NCBI GenBank assembly: GCA_022791135.1
Contig: JAAVYM010000059.1
Span: 1 to 42,990, forward strand
Source: Oscillibacter sp.
GTDB lineage: Bacteria > Bacillota > Clostridia > Oscillospirales > Oscillospiraceae
Direction: 5' to 3'
Length of the DNA: 42,990 bases
Shown: piece after piece, positions 24,523 to 32,356 of the stretch
Layout: every line of letters begins with the position of its first letter
Position numbering within the stretch: the stretch's first letter is position 1
The notes under the pieces: model-generated
What the model saw: the letters and a program-made list of their open reading frames with translations, nothing else
Told to the model about the DNA's origin: nothing
The model's database searches: none
Position numbers and translations under genes: made by a program

Positions 24523-25713
24523 ATGGATGGAAAGAAGATTCTTGCATTGGTCCTGGCGGTGGTTATGGCCCTGTGCCTGGCGGCCTGCGGCGGCGACACC
24601 GGCGGCCAGCTGGAGGGCGACCTGAACAACGATGGACAGATCGAGATGGGTCAAAACGGCGTAGAAGTGGAGGTCAATGTGTCCGATGTCCACATGAATG
24701 CCGCCGAGGCATCGGCCTCCGGCAATTGGGAGGCGCTGTTTACGCCCATGGACATTCCCGGCCGTGCCGTGGACATGGCCGATTTTGATCTGACGCCTTC
24801 CGCCGAGGAGCTGGAGGCCATGAAAAACGAGCCGGCCTACGGTGAACCTGTCAAGTATTACATGTCCGACGGCTGCACCTCCGGCCCCACCGTGGCGGAC
24901 GACCGGGGCTACTATGCGGAGGCCGGCCTGACGGCCGAGGGCTTCAAGGGCACCTCCTACACGGAGGCGCTGGGCACCCGGCAGGCGACCGTGTGCACGG
25001 GCCACATCGCCACGATGCTGGTCCCCATCACCAATGGTGTGGACCTGACCTTCGTCGGCGGTGCGCACATCGGCTGCAAATCCATTTATGTTTTGGGGGA
25101 CAGCGCGTATAACACCACCGAGGACCTGAAGGGCACCCAAATCTCCGTCCCCAACGGCATCGGCGCGTCTGACTACAACATCACCTGCCTGCTGCTGGAT
25201 GCCGACGGTATCGACCCTCAGACCGACGTCACGCTGATGCAGGTCTCTTCTGACGCCTGCGTGGCGGCCATGGAGCGCGGGGAGATTTCCGGCGCGCTGC
25301 TCAGCGACACCTTCGCTTACGCTATGGTTAAAGATGGCAAGCTCAAATGTATCCGCTCCCTGCTGGATGAGGACTTTGCAGATGACAACTGCTGTGTTAT
25401 CGCCATGAACCGCACCTTTGTCCAGGAGAACCCTGTTATTTCAAAGAAAATTGTTCAGGCCGTTCAAAAGGCCCACTCCTGGATGCGGGAGAATCCCGAC
25501 GAAGCCACCACGCTGCTGCTGGAGCGGGGCTGGAACGGCGGTGACTTTGACATGAATGTCATGATTAACAACTCCCTGCAATTTGGCCTGGATCAGGCAT
25601 TCACGGAAACATCTCTCCGGGATGTGGTGAACCGTTATGTACGCCTGGGTCTGATTACCAATATGGACGACACGGATGCCATCATGGATCTGGCTTGGAC
25701 GCCGGTGCTGTGA
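24523..25713 (+). CDS. ABC transporter substrate-binding lipoprotein, SsuA/NrtA-like, Cys/His-rich
   Basis: A 396-residue secreted lipoprotein: signal segment KKILALVLAVVMALCLAAC with lipobox LAAC (Cys22 lipidated), an acidic low-complexity linker (about 25-105), then a periplasmic-binding-type domain. The domain is unusual in its cysteines: Cys118 (SDGCTSGP), Cys158 with His161 (TVCTGH), His182 and Cys185 (AHIGCKS), Cys222, 246, 276, 290 and 291. By analogy with SsuA/NrtA, the first three places are the loops that line the ligand cleft. This suggests a metal, metal complex or thiophilic ligand rather than a plain sulfonate; that is inference. The ATG at 24523 follows AGAGGAAG; earlier in-frame starts would spoil the signal peptide. 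Confidence 0.85.
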   Translation: MDGKKILALVLAVVMALCLAACGGDTGGQLEGDLNNDGQIEMGQNGVEVEVNVSDVHMNAAEASASGNWEALFTPMDIPGRAVDMADFDLTPSAEELEAMKNEPAYGEPVKYYMSDGCTSGPTVADDRGYYAEAGLTAEGFKGTSYTEALGTRQATVCTGHIATMLVPITNGVDLTFVGGAHIGCKSIYVLGDSAYNTTEDLKGTQISVPNGIGASDYNITCLLLDADGIDPQTDVTLMQVSSDACVAAMERGEISGALLSDTFAYAMVKDGKLKCIRSLLDEDFADDNCCVIAMNRTFVQENPVISKKIVQAVQKAHSWMRENPDEATTLLLERGWNGGDFDMNVMINNSLQFGLDQAFTETSLRDVVNRYVRLGLITNMDDTDAIMDLAWTPVL

Positions 25714-25787
25714 TAAATCCGGCATCTTGTGAAAATGCCGGGCAAATATTCGAAAACGCTCCGGCGGCTTCGCCTGGAGGAAACGGA

Positions 25788-25820
25788 AAACCCACGCCAG
25801 AATTATCTGGCGTGGGTTTT
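25788..25820 (+). terminator. Intrinsic terminator of the ABC transporter operon
   Basis: AAACCCACGCCAGA (25788-25801), ATTA loop, TCTGGCGTGGGTTT (25806-25819), then T. It is a 14-base-pair perfect stem. Confidence 0.92.
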
Positions 25821-25984
25821 GCTGTAGAAAGCCATGGCGGTACCGGGGGCCTGTTTCGCTTATGACCCTGCCGGAACAGTTTTGCGCCTGGTTCCCGCAT
25901 GGAATTCAGCCGCTCTACTCAGGCAAAAGAAGAAGCTCCCGCTCCGTTTGTGTCAAGCCCATGCGGCCGGGGTCAAAGTTGGAA

Positions 25985-26461
25985 ATGCCGATTAGTTTCT
26001 ATTAATGATGAAAATAATGTTGCAAGAGTTGCAATTGAGGCTCAATGTACAGTAAAAGTATATTACAAGTATACCAATGAAGACAATTCTTTCTATGACA
26101 AAGAAGATGGTGTTTACTTGTGGCAGGAGGTTATAGAAATAGAGGAATCGTACAAGGTTGAACTGAACCTTACGATATCTCTTGATATTTCTAACTGCGG
26201 AATAGATACAGAGGAAGAAAAAGAATATGTTGAGTTTATGGATTATGTAGATTGCCTGACCGTACGGATTTAGAGGAATACAATTTAATTGCGGGCGAAG
26301 TAGTATCTGATTCTGGTCCGTTTTATGACGAGTATGACCAGGATGAAGATCGCATAGTTTAAAGAATATGCTATACCAGATGTTCGGATTGTGGCTCGCC
26401 TATAGGGGTGAAGCGTGATGGCTGCGGTGGATTTTGTGTGGTGTGCGCACCAAATCACTAG
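25985..26461 (+). pseudogene. Decayed 3' part of a PIN/DUF4935-like protein with zinc ribbon
   Basis: Lower-GC coding remains in changing frames. The first frame (to 26273) has ARVAIEAQCTVKVYYKY and YDKEDGVYLWQEVIE, a beta-rich stretch. A one-base shift near 26250 continues as DLEEYNLIAGEVV and ends at a TAA. In the same frame a zinc-ribbon-like tail follows: CYTRCSDCGSPIGVKR, then CGGFCVVCAPNH. This order resembles the C-terminus of some gut-bacterial PIN-domain proteins, but the N-terminal nuclease part is absent. A frame from 25899 merely reads into it from unrelated GC-rich sequence. Confidence 0.5.
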
Positions 26462-26562
26462 CCGAGGAAATTTGTAACCCGGCATTTTGCCTACAAATCT
26501 GCTTACAGACCGTTCAACAGCGGCCAAAGTCAGCTAAAAACACAATTGTCCAATCAACAAGC

Positions 26563-26605
26563 AAACCCCGGCAAACCCTTGATACAAGCGGGTTTGCCGG
26601 GGTTT
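26563..26605. repeat. 16-base-pair perfect hairpin
   Basis: AAACCCCGGCAAACCC (26563-26578) pairs with GGGTTTGCCGGGGTTT (26590-26605) over an 11-base loop. It lies 40 bases before a tRNA-3'-end-like sequence. It could be the terminator of a lost integrase gene. Confidence 0.6.
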
Positions 26606-26644
26606 CACAGGGAGCGCATAAAAGGACCAAAAACCTGTTCGTCT

Positions 26645-26692
26645 TACTCCTAAGCGACAGGCCGCTGGTTCGAACCCGGTTCAGGGGTGCCA
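26645..26692 (+). other. tRNA 3'-end-like attachment-site scar
   Basis: From ACTCCTAA (anticodon-loop-like, CCT anticodon, tRNA-Arg type) through GGTTCGAACC (T arm: GCTGG-TTCGAAC-CCGGT, 26664-26680) to CAGGGGTGCCA (26682-26692). No matching 5' half precedes it, so it is not a functional tRNA. Tyrosine recombinases commonly leave such a 3' fragment when elements insert into tRNA genes. From 26693 to 26930 I see nothing coding. Confidence 0.5.
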
Positions 26693-26930
26693 ATTTAGAC
26701 AAAACCTGTGCGCAGATCACTATGTTTGGGTTTTGTCGTTTTCTTGATAAAACCATAAATTAGTTATTAAATTATGGTTCAATATAACAATTTGCATCAA
26801 ATAGTTTAGCAAGACATACGTTTATCAAATACCGTCGAAATGATAATCCAAGATGCTTATTTTTGCCTGAGAGCTTCCGGTTTATCATGGAGTCTTAATC
26901 CGCATGCAGACTACGAAATAATTTGTGAGA

Positions 26931-26986
26931 CCACTCAGTATTAGATTGCAGATCCCCTAGTGGGACAAGCAATCTAATATGAGTGG
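26931..26986. repeat. Long interrupted palindrome
   Basis: CCACTC plus ATTAGATTGC (26931-26936 and 26940-26949) pair with GCAATCTAAT plus GAGTGG (26969-26978 and 26981-26986). An inner TCCC/GGGA sits around CTAGT. The whole 56 bases could form a cruciform or a structured RNA end. Confidence 0.55.
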
Positions 26987-27003
26987 CCTGCGGTGTGTCA
27001 AAA

Positions 27004-27038
27004 CAGGAAGAGGACCTCTTTACAAGGTCCTCTTCCTG
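27004..27038 (-). terminator. Terminator of the paralogous membrane-protein operon
   Basis: CAGGAAGAGGACCT (27004-27017), 7-base loop, AGGTCCTCTTCCTG (27025-27038). On the minus strand TTTT follows the 14-base-pair stem. Confidence 0.85.
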
Positions 27039-27091
27039 CTGGTTGTCTTTTTATTATGGTATGGGCAAATGGGATGCTGCGCCAAACATAT

Positions 27092-28069
27092 TCAGTTCGA
27101 ATTTGCCTGGAAATTCATATGAAACTTTTTATAACCATCCGTAAACTGCGTATCAAGCCGTTGGACGATATCTTCGGCTGAAACCGGAGACTCATATTCT
27201 TTACACCAATTTCCATAGTCGGTTGTATCGCTATATTCGTTTAGCTTGATCCGGAAATCCCGATAATATAACTTTGGACCCTCTTCATAAGTTTTACCTT
27301 GAAGCGCGTCGGGCAGCACACTCTGCCGCATGGAATAGACGGCAAACATGTACTCTGTGTCCCATGTCATCAACTTGTATTCGTCGATAGACATGGCCTC
27401 ACAATCTATTCCAATGGATTCCAACGCCCGGATCAAATCAACATAGTGAAAAAGCTCGCGCCCTAAGCGCATCTTATAGAACAGCTCTACCGTATGGGGG
27501 TTCGTTTGAATGTCCGCAAAAGAAGGCGATTCTTTTTTCTTGTCTTCCTCCAGTTTCTCTCTGATAACGCCGATGATCTTCTCCACCTCGGAAGGGTCGT
27601 ATTTGCTGGCAAAAAACTGCTGTTCTTCCGCCACTTTCGAGTAGTGCTGCAAATCCTTTGCAATTTGAGAAACCTGTGCGTCTGCGGCCTGGATCCCCTC
27701 CTCCACCTGGCGGAACCCACTGCCCGCTTCCTCATAAACCGCAGCGGCAGCCTCGTCTTGCGAGACGCTCTCAGACGGTTTTGCCTGGAAAAAGGATTGT
27801 AACTCCCTCCCATAAGCGGGGAAGGAACCGGCATAAACGACGGACCAGACGAAGAGCGCGGCAAATACGGCTCCTGAGGCACGGGACAAAAGTTTTTGCC
27901 GTTTTGCATCGTGTATCATATCCTCGCAAAAGGACAGGATAATCCAGGCCGATCCGAAAACTAAAAACAGGAGCTTAAAAAATATATTGGGCGACGCTGT
28001 GGAAAGAATGACGAGTACGATCACCAAAAGAACGGAGAATATGATTTTTGCATCCTTATTCAGCCGCAT
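27092..28069 (-). CDS. Membrane protein of unknown function (paralog of the preceding gene)
   Basis: A 325-residue protein of no recognised family. Three N-terminal helices are visible (about 9-24, 29-47, 66-83), followed by a soluble domain rich in Glu/Gln/Lys helices (about 90-185). The conserved C-terminal region has ELFYKM (195-200), GIDC (220-223), LMTWDTEYMFAVYSM (233-247), DYGNW and KKFHMNF (314-320). The same marks in the same order occur in the upstream gene, so the two are diverged paralogs. GGGGAGGAG precedes the ATG, and only 18 bases separate it from the upstream gene. The soluble domain probably lies outside the membrane, but orientation is not certain. Codon use and lower GC suggest acquisition. 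Confidence 0.75.
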   Translation of the reverse strand: MRLNKDAKIIFSVLLVIVLVILSTASPNIFFKLLFLVFGSAWIILSFCEDMIHDAKRQKLLSRASGAVFAALFVWSVVYAGSFPAYGRELQSFFQAKPSESVSQDEAAAAVYEEAGSGFRQVEEGIQAADAQVSQIAKDLQHYSKVAEEQQFFASKYDPSEVEKIIGVIREKLEEDKKKESPSFADIQTNPHTVELFYKMRLGRELFHYVDLIRALESIGIDCEAMSIDEYKLMTWDTEYMFAVYSMRQSVLPDALQGKTYEEGPKLYYRDFRIKLNEYSDTTDYGNWCKEYESPVSAEDIVQRLDTQFTDGYKKFHMNFQANSN

Positions 28070-28087
28070 CCTACGTCTCCTCCCCTC

Positions 28088-29029
28088 TTACACAGGAGCC
28101 TTTGCAAAATTCATATGGAATCTTTTATAAAAGTTCATAACATATTCGTGGTGGCTCTTTTCCAGATCCTCTGCGTACACATTATGGTAGGAAAAGTTCC
28201 AGCCCCCATAATCCAGCAGATCGCTGTACTGGTCTTTAGATGATTTATTGGAATCAAATTTAAGCCCCTTCGACTCATACCACTTGTTATCCGCCAGATC
28301 CGGCTCCAGCTCTTTCTTCATGGAATACAGTATATAAAGGTTCTCCGTATCCCAAAGCATCAGCGTGTATCGGTCGACGCCCAGCTGATCGCAGTCGATC
28401 CCATAGTCCTCAAACGCGCTGATAAAACTGCTGTAGTGATATATCCAGTCGTAGGCCTTTGTTTTGTAAAACAATTCAAGATCGGTCCGTTTGGTCTTTA
28501 TATCCGGGAATTGCTCCTCAATCAGCCCCTGCCGTTCCTCAAGCAGATCGTGCAGCTGCTGGACCTCCGCGGAATCGATCTCCTCCGACAAAAAAACATC
28601 GCTGCCAAGCGTATCGATCAACCCTTCCAGACCTTTTGAGACCCCGCCCACTCGATCCTGAAGTTCCCCCAGCGACCGGTTGGCGTCTTCCTGCTGCATC
28701 CGGTAAGCGTCCTCTGCGGACAGGGCGTCCGCCAGTTCCTCTTGGGGGGCCTGCACGCTATGGTCCAACAAACGCGCCGGCAGATCCGGGAAAAAGGCGC
28801 ATACTAAGAACCACAGACCAAGGCATGCCGCCAAAACAAAGGAAAGGTCCTGCAACCTGCGGCTCCCATTTTCGTGTCCCTTAAAGTACAGAGTCACAGC
28901 GAGCATCGTCAGCAAAAGGAACACCGTTTTCGCGGCCAGACCGGGAAATACATTTTCTGAGAGCAGCAAAGTCAGCAATGCGATACCACAGGACCAACGG
29001 ATCTGCGTATTTTCTTTATGCTCATCCAT
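28088..29029 (-). CDS. Membrane protein of unknown function (first of a paralogous pair)
   Basis: A 313-residue protein with the same plan as its downstream neighbour: three helices (about 13-27, 31-49, 61-80), a coiled-coil-prone segment (about 95-180), then ELFYKT (185-190), GIDC (210-213), LMLWDTENLYILYSMKK (223-239), DYGGW and KRFHMNF (302-308). Overall identity to the neighbour looks low outside these motifs. A TTG seven codons upstream is in frame, but AGAGGA is placed for the ATG at 29029. No homolog of known function is recognised. Both genes could form a hetero-oligomeric membrane complex. Confidence 0.75.
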   Translation of the reverse strand: MDEHKENTQIRWSCGIALLTLLLSENVFPGLAAKTVFLLLTMLAVTLYFKGHENGSRRLQDLSFVLAACLGLWFLVCAFFPDLPARLLDHSVQAPQEELADALSAEDAYRMQQEDANRSLGELQDRVGGVSKGLEGLIDTLGSDVFLSEEIDSAEVQQLHDLLEERQGLIEEQFPDIKTKRTDLELFYKTKAYDWIYHYSSFISAFEDYGIDCDQLGVDRYTLMLWDTENLYILYSMKKELEPDLADNKWYESKGLKFDSNKSSKDQYSDLLDYGGWNFSYHNVYAEDLEKSHHEYVMNFYKRFHMNFAKAPV

Positions 29030-29086
29030 TTTGATTATCCTCTGATTCAAATCCCATTTTATATATTCTGACGGTCATCTTTTATT

Positions 29087-29115
29087 ATTGTAACGCACAG
29101 CCCTCTTTTTGTCTA
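29087..29115 (-). promoter_or_regulatory. Promoter of the paralogous membrane-protein operon
   Basis: On the minus strand TAGACA (29115-29110), 17 bases, TACAAT (29092-29087), about 58 bases before the ATG at 29029. Confidence 0.55.
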
Positions 29116-29212
29116 CAATAATTTCCAAATTTCCCTATATTTGCTTGCTGAAATATTTCGAGCATCCCTGTTCAAGATTTATGTTGCGGACAGTTATTCG
29201 GCAAAAACATTC

Positions 29213-29260
29213 ATCAAAAAAACCGAAAGCGGGCGGCCACCTCTGAATTGTGACCGCCCG
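29213..29260 (-). terminator. Terminator of the PUA/ASCH-like gene
   Basis: CGGGCGG (29230-29236) pairs with CCGCCCG (29254-29260). Transcribed on the minus strand, the stem is followed by a run of T (A-run at 29216-29222 on the plus strand). Confidence 0.75.
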
Positions 29261-29280
29261 GCAAACCGGAAATCGTCGTA

Positions 29281-29745
29281 CTAAAACTTTGATTTTTCGT
29301 AATCATAGGGTATGCTTGTCCCCACAACAACGTCTTCAATCTTTTCTATTATCAACCAATCGTCCATATTGCCCTGATGTTCAAAAGCAAGCGGTGCTAT
29401 TCTCTCAACATTTTCAAATTCCACCAAACACAAACATTTCTTATGCCACCGTACTTTTTGCTTATCAGATAAGTTTAGCTTGCTCTGATTGTCTGCAAGG
29501 GTTTTTATAATTTCTTCATCAGACAATTTCACATAATTTTGAACTGCTTTCACAGTAGCGGTTGCCGTTATTTCCGCACTTCCTTTTTCCATGAAGTAAA
29601 GCTGTTCTCCCTTAAAAACTCTGCTATGGGGAATTTTTCTTCCTGCCGCTCCACGTATAACCATTGTCTTTGTTCCGGCTAAAATCTTATCTAATACTTT
29701 TTCGCCTTTCTTTCCTGCGTTATCGCAATACACTAAATGCACCAT
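29281..29745 (-). CDS. Small protein, possibly PUA/ASCH-like
   Basis: A 154-residue protein. The layout (LDKILAGTKTMVIRGAAGRKIPHSRVFKGEQLYFMEKG, then ITATATVKAVQNYVKL and WHKKCLCLVEFENVERIAPLAF) resembles PUA-like ASCH/EVE domains. These are small beta barrels that bind nucleic acids or modified bases and often sit in mobile or defence regions. The match is by pattern only. GGGAG stands nine bases before the ATG. Low GC and IS debris beside it suggest horizontal transfer. If not ASCH, it is simply an unknown accessory protein. Confidence 0.55.
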   Translation of the reverse strand: MVHLVYCDNAGKKGEKVLDKILAGTKTMVIRGAAGRKIPHSRVFKGEQLYFMEKGSAEITATATVKAVQNYVKLSDEEIIKTLADNQSKLNLSDKQKVRWHKKCLCLVEFENVERIAPLAFEHQGNMDDWLIIEKIEDVVVGTSIPYDYEKSKF

Positions 29746-29866
29746 TTCAATATTCTCCCAAATTTGATTGTTGATAAGTAACTCCCGGTCAAATCCTGAT
29801 TCACCGCTTTGATTATAACATGGTACAGGCCTCTTGCCAACTCGTTATCGTGGAATTGCCGGCGTT

Positions 29867-30901
<1,035 letters not shown>

Positions 30902-31125
30902 TCAGCAAAAGCGCCGCATAAGCAGAGGGTCAGTTTCAGGGGGTACGGGTTCGATCAGGACGATGCTGACCGCCAGACCGCCTGACCCCGGCTTGACCAT
31001 AGTGTTTCCAGGATGGGTAAGCCCGGTTAAGCTGGACTGTGCCCAGTCCAGCGGATCATTAATTTGCTTCCCTTTTCTTGATGATTGCTTGTCTGCTTTT
31101 ACACAAATTTTTCTGCCGGGCTTCT

Positions 31126-31747
31126 TTAAAGTGGAACAATTGGTATATAACCAAGCTCCTCTGCTAAGGCCCTTGTCTCATCCCCTTCATAAGCCCGGTC
31201 CATCAAAAGGTGAACCGGATAGTCCGCCGAACCGCGCTGCCGCAAAAGTGCGCAGCCTTCCGGCCCCATCGCCGCAGTTTCCCGCAGACAACGAGTAGAT
31301 TACCCCATCTCGATCAGATGCGGCGGCCATATGAAGTTTGGTATTCCATCCGCCCCGTGTTTTCCCGATGGGCTGGATACCGCTTTTTTCAAAGCACCCA
31401 TTCCGCCGGGATGGACCTTGATGCAGGTGGAAACCAGACGGATCACATTTATTTGGATTTGAATGATTCCCATCTGCTGCAAACGCAGAAATGCAGCCTG
31501 TAAAACACCCTTCTTCGCCCACCGGTTTACCCGGACATAGATCACGTGCCAATCTCCGTATTCTTTGGGCAGGCTCCTCCATTTGCACCCATTTTCCACG
31601 ATGTACAGCACTGCGTTCAACACTTCCGGGTTACTGATTTTGGCCGGTTTCCGCTGTTTAGGAAAGCAATCTTTGATCTGCTCGTATTGCTCTTTTTGTA
31701 GTTCCATTATTTCATTATATCACTATCTTACTTATGCGATCAGGCTC
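31126..31747 (-). pseudogene. Truncated, frameshifted IS5-family transposase
   Basis: The N-terminal part (MELQKEQYEQIKDCFP, PEVLNAVLYIVENGCKWRSLPKEYGDWHVIYVRVNRW) matches the IS5-type OrfA domain. The catalytic part continues in another frame (GKTRGGWNTKLHMAAASDRDGVIYSLSAGN) and then a third (VHLLMDRAYEGDETRALAEELGYIPIVPL), ending at a TAA at 31126. The last third is missing. The promoter-side end shows GAGCCTG (31747-31741 on the minus strand), which may be the terminal repeat. One shift could be the programmed frameshift of such elements; the second shows decay. Confidence 0.8.
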
Positions 31748-31926
31748 TAGAGAACCTCATCGTTGTCAAGCTCTCGTGAAATCGTGTTCTTATCGCATCC
31801 CCAGGGACATCCGGCTGTCAACGGCGCTTTTTGTGGAAGCTCCTGCCGCGGTTCCCGGCGCAAAGCGGATACTTGAGGGGCCGCGGGCTACCCTTTGTAC
31901 AAAAAATGATTTCTCTCTATTCGTGG

Positions 31927-31955
31927 TTGACAAAGACCTATTCATTGGATATAAT
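31927..31955 (+). promoter_or_regulatory. Perfect-consensus promoter before the cobalamin riboswitch
   Basis: -35 TTGACA (31927-31932), exactly 17 bases, -10 TATAAT (31950-31955). It lies 35 bases before the first riboswitch helix. From 31748 to 31926 I see no gene. Confidence 0.92.
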
Positions 31956-31989
31956 GAACTTCAACATCCGAATCTGCAAAAATTGAATC

Positions 31990-32152
31990 CTAATCAAGTG
32001 TCGGCCAGCGCCGATGAAAAGGGAATTGGGTGAAAATCCCAAGCGATCCGGTCACTGTAAGCGGCCAGTTCCCCCGCAGGATACCATTGTGCGAGAGCAT
32101 GAGAAGGTGCGGGGGCGCGGTGAACCGCCAGCCAGGAAACCTGCTTGATTAG
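31990..32152 (+). ncRNA. Cobalamin (B12) riboswitch
   Basis: P1 closes over nine perfect pairs, CTAATCAAG (31990-31998) with CTTGATTAG (32144-32152). Inside are the class hallmarks in order: GAAAAGGGAA, GGGTGAAAATCCC, the ACTGTAAGC core, CCCCCGC paired with GCGGGGG, and the B12 box GCCAGGAAACCTGC (32131-32144). It leads a NikA-type transporter operon. Confidence 0.95.
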
Positions 32153-32161
32153 CAGTCAGTT

Positions 32162-32277
32162 ATTCGCTTCCTGTGATAGGCGAATCAACAGAGAATGCGG
32201 CCTCTTCTTTGCTGGAGGGGGCGTTTTCTGGTCGTCTGTAAAGAGGAGGCGCGGAATTCCGCTCCTCTTCTTTTTTT
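32162..32277 (+). terminator. Riboswitch expression platform: hairpin, antiterminator and terminator
   Basis: ATTCGC (32162-32167) pairs with GCGAAT (32180-32185). The terminator is AAGAGGA (32241-32247) with TCCTCTT (32263-32269) plus inner GCGG-AATT-CCGC, followed by seven T (32271-32277). GCCTCTT (32200-32206) can instead pair with AAGAGG of the terminator, a plausible antiterminator. So bound cobalamin should stop transcription. Confidence 0.88.
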
Positions 32278-32356
32278 GCCGCAGCGGGGAGCCTGTCCGA
32301 ATGGAAACGGGCCTGGACTCGATGCTCCATAAATCCATTTTTTAGGAGGGAATTTT

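Noticed and set aside
25820..25960. Minus-strand gene tail ending GLTQTERELLLLPE
   Set aside because: It is too short, has no start or family match, and is cut by the low-GC remnant; it could be chance.
26645..26692. A functional tRNA-Arg gene
   Set aside because: No D arm, no 5' acceptor strand, and the anticodon stem does not pair; only a 3' fragment is present.
31748..32033. A plus-strand coding frame upstream of the riboswitch
   Set aside because: It has no ribosome site and unrelated composition, and it overlaps the consensus promoter and the aptamer.
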